Origin: Flavipsychrobacter sp.
GTDB lineage: Bacteria; Bacteroidota; Bacteroidia; Chitinophagales; Chitinophagaceae
Direction of reading: 5' to 3'
DNA length: 18,921 bases
Assembly (NCBI GenBank): GCA_021156265.1
Contig: JAJNBR010000021.1
Location: 1-18,921 of the forward strand
The position numbers and the translations under genes were made by a program. Below are positions 13,497 through 18,921 of the stretch, piece by piece; within the stretch, counting starts at the first letter, position 1; each line of letters begins with the position of its first letter. The notes under the pieces are model-generated. The model saw only the letters and a program-made list of their open reading frames with translations, ran no database searches and was not told the DNA's origin.

Positions 13497-13850
13497 ATGC
13501 AGGACACAGTTAAAGAGTTTAACGATTATAGGGCCAAAATGAACGAGGTCATTCTTGGCAAGCAGAATAAAGTCATCAACAGGCTGTTCAACCTCGATAC
13601 CAATACATATGCGGAAGGGGCGCTGCCGGTAAAGACCAAAGAAATGCTGGGACTCGTTGCCAGCATGGTGTTACGCTGCGACGACTGTATCAAGTATCAC
13701 CTTGGTAAATGCCATGAACAGGGCATAACTACCGACGAAATGTATGAGATATTTGCAGTGGCTAATATTGTTGGAGGAACGATCGTCATTCCACATACAA
13801 GGCGGGCTGCCGAGTATTGGGAAGCATTGCAAACAGCAGAAGTAAGCTAA
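13497..13850 (+). CDS. AhpD-like carboxymuconolactone decarboxylase-family protein
   Basis: The 117-residue all-alpha protein matches the CMD/AhpD fold. The key motif is KTKEMLGLVASMVLRCDDCIKYH, with Glu49, Cys61, Cys64 and His68. This E-x11-C-x2-C-x3-H array is the redox relay of AhpD alkylhydroperoxidases, as opposed to true decarboxylases, which lack the CxxC. A second helix pair with ITTDEMYEIFAVANIVGGTIVIPH completes the fold. It is cytoplasmic (no leader) and probably acts as a thiol-disulfide reductant or peroxidase using a low-molecular-weight or lipoyl thiol donor. It is 3 bp downstream of the DUF4920 gene and ends before a strong terminator. Which peroxide or partner it serves is unknown. 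Confidence 0.9.
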   Translation: MQDTVKEFNDYRAKMNEVILGKQNKVINRLFNLDTNTYAEGALPVKTKEMLGLVASMVLRCDDCIKYHLGKCHEQGITTDEMYEIFAVANIVGGTIVIPHTRRAAEYWEALQTAEVS

Positions 13851-13868
13851 AAATTTCAAACTAATAAA

Positions 13869-13900
13869 GAAGGGGCCGCGGTATACATCGCGGCCCCTTC
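13869..13900. terminator. Bidirectional terminator between the AhpD-like gene and bshA
   Basis: GAAGGGGCCGCG (13869-13880) pairs perfectly over 12 bp with CGCGGCCCCTTC (13889-13900), leaving an 8-nt palindromic loop. The stem is GC-rich. On the minus strand TTTATTAG follows, so it fits best as the bshA terminator, and it also stops the plus-strand operon. It sits between two stop codons only 53 bp apart. Confidence 0.92.
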
Positions 13901-13903
13901 CGT

Positions 13904-15052
13904 TTATGCAGGTTGCAGGCTCTTTTGCCTGTAGGCTTCAATAACTTCTTCGTACAATGTTTCGTATAGCGGAATGATGCTTGCTTTTTCAAAGTTGCGC
14001 GCATGCTGTATCGCCGCTTCCTTGAATTGTTCGAGCGTAGCATCGTCGCGCAGGATGTGGAGGGCGTTTTTCGCCATGTCATCTATATCACCCACATTAC
14101 TGAGAAAACCGGTTTTACCGTGAACATTGATCTCGGGGATACCACCTGCATTTGATGAAATGACGGGCACGCGGCAGGCCATAGCCTCGAGAGCAGACAG
14201 ACCAAAACTTTCATATTGTGAAGGCAGGATGAACATATCCGTGATACTCAATATCTCGTCCATTTGTTCCTGCTTACCGATAAAGCGGATATCGTGAGCA
14301 AAAGGCAGGTGACGCGCAATGTCTTCCGCATGCTGCCGCTCGGGACCATCACCTATCATTAGCAGCTTAGAGGGTATCTCTGCATGCACTTTCTCAAACA
14401 CCTTTATCACGTCCTCCACTCTTTTTACCTTACGGAAGTTTGATACGTGCGCCAGGATACGCTCGCCGTTGGGTGCCAGCATCATCTTGAAGTGGTTCTT
14501 GTCCGTCTGGTGGAAACGGCTAGTGTCGACGAAATTGGGAATGACCAGTATGTCTTTCTCTATTTTGAATGACTTAAAGGTTTCCTCCTTAAGATTTTGA
14601 GAAACCGCCGTAATAGCATCGGACTCATTTATAGAGAACGTTACCACAGGTGCGTAGGTAGGATCCTTACCAACCAAGGTGATATCTGTACCATGCAATG
14701 TGGTTATATAGGGAATACAACGGCCTTCTTTTTTCAGAATCTGTCGGGCAAAATAAGCCGCCGACGCGTGAGGAATGGCGTAGTGCACATGTAGCAGATC
14801 GAGTTGATTGTTCATGATGACGTTTACCATCGTGCTCGACAAAGCCGTCTCGTAGGGCGGGTATTCAAAGAGTGGATAAGGAGGCACTGCAACCTCGTGG
14901 TAATAGATATTTGGGTGAAAATTCAGTCTTACCGGTTGCTGGTAAGCAATAAAGTGTATCTCGTGTCCTTTCTCAGATAGCGCCATGCCGAGCTCGGTAG
15001 CCAAAACACCGCTACCGCCAAAAGTTGGATAACAAACAATGCCGATTTTCAT
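13904..15052 (-). CDS. bshA: N-acetyl-alpha-D-glucosaminyl L-malate synthase (bacillithiol biosynthesis)
   Basis: This 382-residue GT4-fold glycosyltransferase joins UDP-GlcNAc to L-malate, the first step to bacillithiol. The N-terminus MKIGIVCYPTFGGSGVLATELG is diagnostic of BshA (GGSG at 12-15 binds substrate). His120 lies in TTLHGTD, and the nucleotide-sugar loop is VSNFRKVKR (203-211). The GT4 E-x7-E signature is in ESFGLSALEAMA (Glu281, Glu289). Size and motif order match characterised enzymes. It acts in the cytoplasm. bshB (deacetylase) and bshC (cysteine ligase) are not in the window; dispersed bsh genes are usual. The upstream minus-strand gene is a cytochrome c, separated by an inverted repeat. 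The presence of BshA makes bacillithiol the likely main small thiol of this organism. Confidence 0.95.
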   Translation of the reverse strand: MKIGIVCYPTFGGSGVLATELGMALSEKGHEIHFIAYQQPVRLNFHPNIYYHEVAVPPYPLFEYPPYETALSSTMVNVIMNNQLDLLHVHYAIPHASAAYFARQILKKEGRCIPYITTLHGTDITLVGKDPTYAPVVTFSINESDAITAVSQNLKEETFKSFKIEKDILVIPNFVDTSRFHQTDKNHFKMMLAPNGERILAHVSNFRKVKRVEDVIKVFEKVHAEIPSKLLMIGDGPERQHAEDIARHLPFAHDIRFIGKQEQMDEILSITDMFILPSQYESFGLSALEAMACRVPVISSNAGGIPEINVHGKTGFLSNVGDIDDMAKNALHILRDDATLEQFKEAAIQHARNFEKASIIPLYETLYEEVIEAYRQKSLQPA

Positions 15053-15078
15053 TCCGCAAATATCCGTATAAACAAGAT

Positions 15079-15120
15079 ACCGGTCATTATCAAAGGCAAT
15101 AAGCTTTAATAATGACCGGT
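15079..15120 (-). repeat. 12-bp inverted repeat between the cytochrome gene and bshA
   Basis: ACCGGTCATTAT (15079-15090) and ATAATGACCGGT (15109-15120) are perfect arms around an 18-nt spacer that holds a further AAAG/CTTT pairing. On the minus strand only a short TCTTGTTT follows. It could end the cytochrome transcript weakly, or act as an operator in the 5' region of bshA, whose ATG is 27 bp away. Confidence 0.7.
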
Positions 15121-15145
15121 TAACTATTAAATATTATGCAGTTAT

Positions 15146-15472
15146 CTAGCTGAGTTTGGCATGCGACAGGATATAAGCCCGAACCATAGCTGCCTGCTGG
15201 TCATTCAACTTGGCGCGGTTCGACATGCGGGGTAATACATTTTCCCATTTTTCAACCGACCTTGATTCAGGTGCGAACAGCTTATGGCATTTATCACAAC
15301 TATTTTGCATCAAAACCTTGCCTTCTTCCATTTGGGCTTCTGTAAAATTCTTTTTTACATCAGCCACTTTTTGCTCTGGCGACATTTCGGTCGTGGCGGT
15401 TTTCTTAGGGGTACATTCAGTAAGTAGTACAGAGGTGAACATGAGTGAAAAAATTGTAACTAGTCTTTTCAT
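15146..15472 (-). CDS. Monohaem cytochrome c (membrane-attached or lipoprotein)
   Basis: The 108-residue product has an N-terminal leader (KRLVTIFSLMF) followed by LLTEC (Cys20), a lipobox-like site with an unusual Glu at -1. A Lys/Thr/Glu linker leads to a class I cytochrome c domain. It contains haem-binding CDKCH (Cys59, Cys62, His63) and a likely distal Met83 in LPRMSNRAKLN, then the final helix AAMVRAYILSHAK. The short length (about 60 residues after the linker) fits a single-haem electron carrier in the periplasm or on the membrane surface. The gene begins at ATG 15472; an ATG at 15547 is less likely because it puts the leader inside the protein. Electron partners are not shown by the context. 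Confidence 0.85.
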   Translation of the reverse strand: MKRLVTIFSLMFTSVLLTECTPKKTATTEMSPEQKVADVKKNFTEAQMEEGKVLMQNSCDKCHKLFAPESRSVEKWENVLPRMSNRAKLNDQQAAMVRAYILSHAKLS

Positions 15473-15489
15473 AAGGGGGATTTCAGCGT

Positions 15490-15497
15490 TAAATGTA
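15490..15497 (-). promoter_or_regulatory. Putative -7 element for the cytochrome c gene
   Basis: On the minus strand TACATTTA differs from TAnnTTTG at one base and lies 17 bp upstream of the ATG at 15472. A TTTA lies 23 bp before it, slightly outside the usual spacing. Confidence 0.3.
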
Positions 15498-15564
15498 AAA
15501 AGAAAATGCGAAATATTGTATAAACAAGAGTGTGCTGCTACCGGCACTTTATTATTTTTACCTA

Positions 15565-16947
15565 ATGAAAAGAATTCTTTCGTGCTTACTGATCTCCCTG
15601 TCAGCGGCCCCTGTCGTTGCTAATGATTCGCTTACGCTAAAAAAAATGTCGGATGAGATCATGCTTCGTGGTACTTGCTATGACAACCTACGGGTATTGT
15701 GCAAACAAGTGGGTCACAGGCTGAGCGGCACACCGGCTGCAGCGAAAGCGGTGGAATGGGGACAAAAAGCTTTGACAGTGGCCGGAGCAGATAAAGTATG
15801 GCTGCAGGCTGTTGACGTGCCACACTGGATACGAGGAAAGGAAACACTTAAATTTCAATTCGGCAAGGATAAGACACCGATCGAAGTACCCGTGCTTTCA
15901 ATAGGCAATTCGATAGGAACGGATGGCAAGATCCTTTCATCCCCTTTGATCATGGTGAATAGCATAGATGAGTTCAATGCATTGCCGGCGGAAAAGGTGA
16001 AAGGCAAAATCATATTCTTTAATTACCGTTTCCGGCAAGATATCATTAATACATTCGAAGGTTATGGCGACTGTGGAAAGTACCGGTGGACCGCCCCGAA
16101 CATGGCAGCCGCTAAGGGCGCAGCAGGCACCATTATCAGGTCAGTATCTACCGGGCTGGATGATGCGCCGCACACAGGCTCTATGCGCTACGCAGATACA
16201 GTAAAACCGATACCGGCAATGGCGATAGGCAATACCAGCGCAGACATGCTGGAGGAAAAAATAAAGCAGGGAACTGTGACGGCGTATATGCAGTCGGAAT
16301 GCCGCATGGCAGGAACAGTGAGATCTTATAATGTAATTGGCGAAATCACCGGATCTGAATACCCCGAACACATTGTGCTCGTGGGCGGCCACCTGGATTC
16401 GTGGGATGTAGGCGAAGGCGCACACGACGATGGTGCAGGCTGTGTACAATCAATAGAAGTGATCCGTACAATGAAGGCGCTTGGCATCAGGCCAAAACGC
16501 ACGGTACGTGCCGTTCTTTTCATGAATGAAGAAAACGGGTTAAAGGGCGGGCTTGCCTATGCCGATTCTGCGAAGGCAAAAAATGAAAAACATATACTGG
16601 CCATAGAAACAGATGCCGGCGGCTTTTCTCCGCGAGGTATCGCCCTGGATATGGGTGAATATGAAAGAGAGCAGATAACCTCCTATCGTAACCTGTTTTT
16701 GCCTTACGGTGTGTATGACTTTGCGCAGCAGCATGGCGGTGCTGATATTTCGCCATTGCACAAGCAAGGCGTACCCGCTGCCGGGCTTGTACCAGACCCG
16801 CAACGGTATTTTGATCTGCACCATACTGCCAACGACGTGTTTGAAGCAGTGAATCACAGGGAGTTAAAACTAGGCGCATTTACATTGACCGCACTGGTGT
16901 ACCTTGTAAGCGAACATGGATTGAAATCAGCTAATGTCCAGCCGTGA
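15565..16947 (+). CDS. M28-family metallopeptidase with PA domain (aminopeptidase)
   Basis: The 460-residue secreted enzyme (signal peptide about 1-19, VVA before Asn20) has an N-terminal region (20-100), a PA-like insert (about 105-245) with LMIV/GKIIFFNYRF and GAAGTIIRS, and a C-terminal M28 Zn-peptidase domain. The two-zinc ligands are visible: His276 (GGHLDSWD), bridging Asp288 (AHDDGAG), Glu322-Glu323 (NEENG, base and ligand), Asp350 (ETDAGG) and His420 (LHHTAND). This pattern fits bacterial aminopeptidases and glutamate carboxypeptidase-like enzymes that remove terminal residues from extracellular peptides. ATG 15565 gives a regular leader and is preferred over 15532. Its last 14 bases overlap the start of the peptide-type permease gene, so translation is probably coupled. 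Confidence 0.93.
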   Translation: MKRILSCLLISLSAAPVVANDSLTLKKMSDEIMLRGTCYDNLRVLCKQVGHRLSGTPAAAKAVEWGQKALTVAGADKVWLQAVDVPHWIRGKETLKFQFGKDKTPIEVPVLSIGNSIGTDGKILSSPLIMVNSIDEFNALPAEKVKGKIIFFNYRFRQDIINTFEGYGDCGKYRWTAPNMAAAKGAAGTIIRSVSTGLDDAPHTGSMRYADTVKPIPAMAIGNTSADMLEEKIKQGTVTAYMQSECRMAGTVRSYNVIGEITGSEYPEHIVLVGGHLDSWDVGEGAHDDGAGCVQSIEVIRTMKALGIRPKRTVRAVLFMNEENGLKGGLAYADSAKAKNEKHILAIETDAGGFSPRGIALDMGEYEREQITSYRNLFLPYGVYDFAQQHGGADISPLHKQGVPAAGLVPDPQRYFDLHHTANDVFEAVNHRELKLGAFTLTALVYLVSEHGLKSANVQP

Positions 16948-18061
16948 AGTAAACGATAGCATCCTGAGAAAACTGCTGAAGAAACCTTCAGCCATCGTTG
17001 CCGTAAGTATCATAATGATAACTGCACTGGTAGCTTTATTCGCGTATCTGCTGGCGCCGGATAATACTCCTAACGCTAACAGGATGATCATTGAGCTCGG
17101 CGCCAGACCCCCGGGATTTTCGAAACAATTGCTTTTGGTACCCAAGACCATGGCTCAACGGCGGCCTAACAGAGGTACCGAATGGTTGTCGGGCACGCCA
17201 TCCGATTACAATGCGGTGCCGATGAACGGTTACTTTTTTAGCGGCAATAATTTGTACATAAGTCACTACATAGACGATGGTCTGCAGGATACGGTATCGT
17301 ACTCGCTGGCAGAACTGTTACCGGCTGACGAAAGGGCGGGAAGTGTAGCCAACCAACAACAGTATTTAGAAAAACACCAGATCGTAAACAGGACGTTCTA
17401 TCTGGGTACCGACAGGTACGGAAGGGATATCCTGTCGAGAGTCATCGTTGGCTCGCGGGTTAGTCTTGCGGTAGGTTTTGTAGCAGTACTACTGTCTATA
17501 ACCATAGGCATCATACTGGGATCGGTGTCGGGATATTTTGGCGGCTTTATCGATAATACGGTGATGTGGGTGATCAATATCCTATGGGCCATCCCCACCC
17601 TCCTGCTTGTATTTGCTATCACACTAACTATTGGCAAAGGTTTCTGGGAGATATTCATAGCCATAGGACTGACTATGTGGGTAAGCGCTGCACGGTTGAT
17701 AAGAGGACAGGTATTGGTGATACGTGAGATGGAATATATTACTGCTGCAAGGGCATTAGGCTTAGGCAATACAAGGATCATCTTCAAACACATACTCCCG
17801 AATATCGCGGGGCCCATTATGGTAATAGCTGCCAGCAATTTTGCCACAGCGATTCTTATCGAAGCCGGTTTGAGCTTTCTTGGAATAGGCGTGCAGCCAC
17901 CCATGCCATCGTGGGGATTGATGATAAAGGAACATTACAACTTCCTGCTGACGAACAGACCCCTACTAGCCATCATTCCGGGCATTGCTATCATGTTGCT
18001 GGTATATGCTTTCAATATTTTGGGAAATGCACTGAGAGATGTACTGGACGTTCGCGCTTAA
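16934..18061 (+). CDS. OppC/DppC-type ABC transporter permease
   Basis: The 375-residue permease has TM1 at about 20-42, a long extracytoplasmic segment (43-155), then the OppC/DppC hallmark LGTDRYGRDILSR (157-169). Five further helices follow. The EAA loop YITAARALGLGNTRIIFKHILPN (268-290) is the contact with the ATPase. The extracytoplasmic loop of over 110 residues is longer than in E. coli OppC and DppC, and contains a Tyr/Asn-rich part (YNAVPMNGYFFSGNNLYISHY). The usual role is import of di- or oligopeptides or nickel, with a partner permease, ATPases and binding protein, none of which is in the window. Overlap with the M28 peptidase suggests uptake of released peptides. The start at 16934 fixes the overlap. 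Confidence 0.9.
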   Translation: MSSREVNDSILRKLLKKPSAIVAVSIIMITALVALFAYLLAPDNTPNANRMIIELGARPPGFSKQLLLVPKTMAQRRPNRGTEWLSGTPSDYNAVPMNGYFFSGNNLYISHYIDDGLQDTVSYSLAELLPADERAGSVANQQQYLEKHQIVNRTFYLGTDRYGRDILSRVIVGSRVSLAVGFVAVLLSITIGIILGSVSGYFGGFIDNTVMWVINILWAIPTLLLVFAITLTIGKGFWEIFIAIGLTMWVSAARLIRGQVLVIREMEYITAARALGLGNTRIIFKHILPNIAGPIMVIAASNFATAILIEAGLSFLGIGVQPPMPSWGLMIKEHYNFLLTNRPLLAIIPGIAIMLLVYAFNILGNALRDVLDVRA

Positions 18062-18282
18062 CCTTTGAAGCGTTGTATCAGCCAAAGTATCAGCGACAAC
18101 ACGATACTCACCAGTATCATTGTAGTGATGGGAATGAAGACCTTGAAATTATCCCGTTCTATACGGATATCGCCGGGGAGACGACCAAGAAACCGCAGTT
18201 TGTCGCCAAACAGCCAGATGATAATTCCTACTCCAATGATAAGGGCTCCAATGATAATTACCGATTTGCCTAACCGTTCCAT
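18058..18282 (-). CDS. DUF2905 small membrane protein
   Basis: The 74-residue protein has two membrane helices (about 6-24 and 50-68) joined by the loop GDKLRFLGRLPGDIRIERDN. That loop, in particular LGRLPGDI, is the signature of DUF2905. The function of the family is unknown. It starts at ATG 18282, one base after the stop of the upstream HI0933-like gene (TGATATG on the minus strand), so the two are probably translated from one message. Its stop overlaps the permease stop on the other strand by 4 bp in the sequence TTAA. Confidence 0.88.
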   Translation of the reverse strand: MERLGKSVIIIGALIIGVGIIIWLFGDKLRFLGRLPGDIRIERDNFKVFIPITTMILVSIVLSLILWLIQRFKG

Positions 18283-18283
18283 A

Positions 18284-18921
18284 TCATTTCTCTTTTATCA
18301 TGCTGTGGGCTGCGATAAAACCACTGCTCCAGGCATTTTGGAAGTTAAAGCCTCCCGTGATGCCATCAACGTCTAATATCTCACCCCCGAAATACAAACC
18401 AGGAACTATTTTGCTCTCCATGGTCTGCGCATCTATCTGCGATAAGCTGATACCGCCGCAGGTCACAAACTCCTCCTTGAATGTGGTCTTACCTTTTACT
18501 TCGTACGTATCCCGAACCAGCTTTTCGATCAGCTTGTTTTGCTGAGCCGCTGGCAGGTCGCCCCATTTCATCTCGTCTTTGATACCGCACTGGTGTAGCA
18601 GGTACTCCCATAACCGTTTAGGCAGATCGAACAAATTTTTGAACTGCACGGCTTGTTTGCCGCGCTCACGTCTTATTTGCGCAATAGTATCCTTCAGGTC
18701 TTGTTCGTTTCTATCATGCAACCAGTTCACCTGGACTTTAAAATTATAGTTGCGCTCCGCCAGCTCTCTTGCGCCCCACGCGGAAGTACGCAATACCACC
18801 GGACCACTCAAACCCCAGTGTGTTATAAGTATGGGTCCCTGTTCAACGATCTTTGTTCCCTGTATCTTAACCGTAACCATCGGTAGACTGACACCCATTA
18901 ATTCGGTAATCGGGTGCTTTG
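18284..18921 (-). CDS. HI0933/YhiN-family flavoprotein (NAD(P)/FAD-dependent), C-terminal part
   Basis: The frame runs from the right edge of the window to a stop at 18284, with 212 codons visible; the N-terminal FAD-binding GxGxxG lies outside. The visible part shows the family's substrate-domain segment (ILITHWGLSGPVVLRTSAW), a helical insert with KNLFDLPKRLWEYLL, and the C-terminal FAD motif VPGLYFGGEILDVDGITGGF followed by NAWSSGFIAAHSM. The family includes BaiN and proteins annotated as aminoacetone oxidase; the reaction in this organism is not known. The apparent ATG at 18898 is internal, since codons for KHPITEL precede it in frame. It precedes DUF2905 by one base. Confidence 0.92.
   Translation of the reverse strand, partial: KHPITELMGVSLPMVTVKIQGTKIVEQGPILITHWGLSGPVVLRTSAWGARELAERNYNFKVQVNWLHDRNEQDLKDTIAQIRRERGKQAVQFKNLFDLPKRLWEYLLHQCGIKDEMKWGDLPAAQQNKLIEKLVRDTYEVKGKTTFKEEFVTCGGISLSQIDAQTMESKIVPGLYFGGEILDVDGITGGFNFQNAWSSGFIAAHSMIKEK

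Noticed and set aside
15532..15564. Upstream in-frame ATG for the M28 peptidase
   Set aside because: The added residues break the normal signal peptide that begins at 15565.
1..18921. Search for CRISPR arrays, tRNAs, insertion sequences, phage genes, toxin-antitoxin or retron-like systems
   Set aside because: No repeat-spacer array, cloverleaf, transposase, integrase or reverse transcriptase motif was seen by eye on either strand.

Overview
The window looks like a chromosomal segment of a Bacteroidota member, most likely the Chitinophagales/Sphingobacteriales side. Four things point there: the gene families (DUF4199, DUF4920, BshA-type bacillithiol synthesis, Ig-like lipoproteins, DUF2905), the many secreted proteins and lipoproteins, the near absence of Shine-Dalgarno sequences, and several promoter-like sites of the Bacteroidota form TTTG-N20-TAnnTTTG. 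No tRNA, rRNA, CRISPR array, insertion sequence, phage gene or obvious island boundary was seen. The content reads as ordinary chromosome with many small, poorly characterised genes.

Layout. 1-2696 (minus): the N-terminal part of a secreted S9-family peptidase, cut by the window edge, and an Ig-like lipoprotein. 2794-3339 (plus): a cysteine glutathione peroxidase with a shared terminator. 3383-5254 (minus): a proline-rich secreted peptide and biotin carboxylase AccC. 5255-5596: a 342-bp divergent intergenic region with a 10-bp tandem repeat and a long inverted repeat. 5597-6676 (plus): a membrane-anchored LuxR-type regulator followed by a DUF4199 membrane protein. 6732-8057: an unknown 108-residue protein (plus), converging on a DUF1801 protein and a secreted hypothetical protein (minus). 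8253-10966 (plus): a secreted protein with a FlgD/T9SS-tail-like C-terminus, a GNAT acetyltransferase and a beta-propeller lipoprotein. 10960-11526 (minus): a MESH1-like HD hydrolase. 11708-13850 (plus): a histidine-rich membrane protein, heptose epimerase HldD, DUF4920, and an AhpD-like CxxC protein. 13904-15472 (minus): BshA and a monohaem cytochrome c. 15565-18061 (plus): an M28 peptidase overlapping an OppC/DppC-type permease. 18058-18921 (minus): DUF2905 and the C-terminal part of a HI0933-family flavoprotein, cut by the window edge.

How the genes may work together. A thiol/redox theme recurs: atypical 2-Cys GPx, AhpD-like CxxC protein, DUF4920 with paired Cys, bacillithiol synthesis, cytochrome c and a flavoprotein. 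They are not one operon, so a common function is only inferred. Envelope functions are HldD (LPS core heptose), the lipoproteins and the proline-rich peptide. Peptide use is suggested by the M28 peptidase/permease pair and the S9 peptidase. Many genes are arranged convergently, with 27-, 7- and 4-bp 3' overlaps. I found no clear new defence or mobile system. The most suggestive under-described units are the membrane LuxR/DUF4199 pair, the His-rich protein beside hldD, and the DUF4920/AhpD-like pair.
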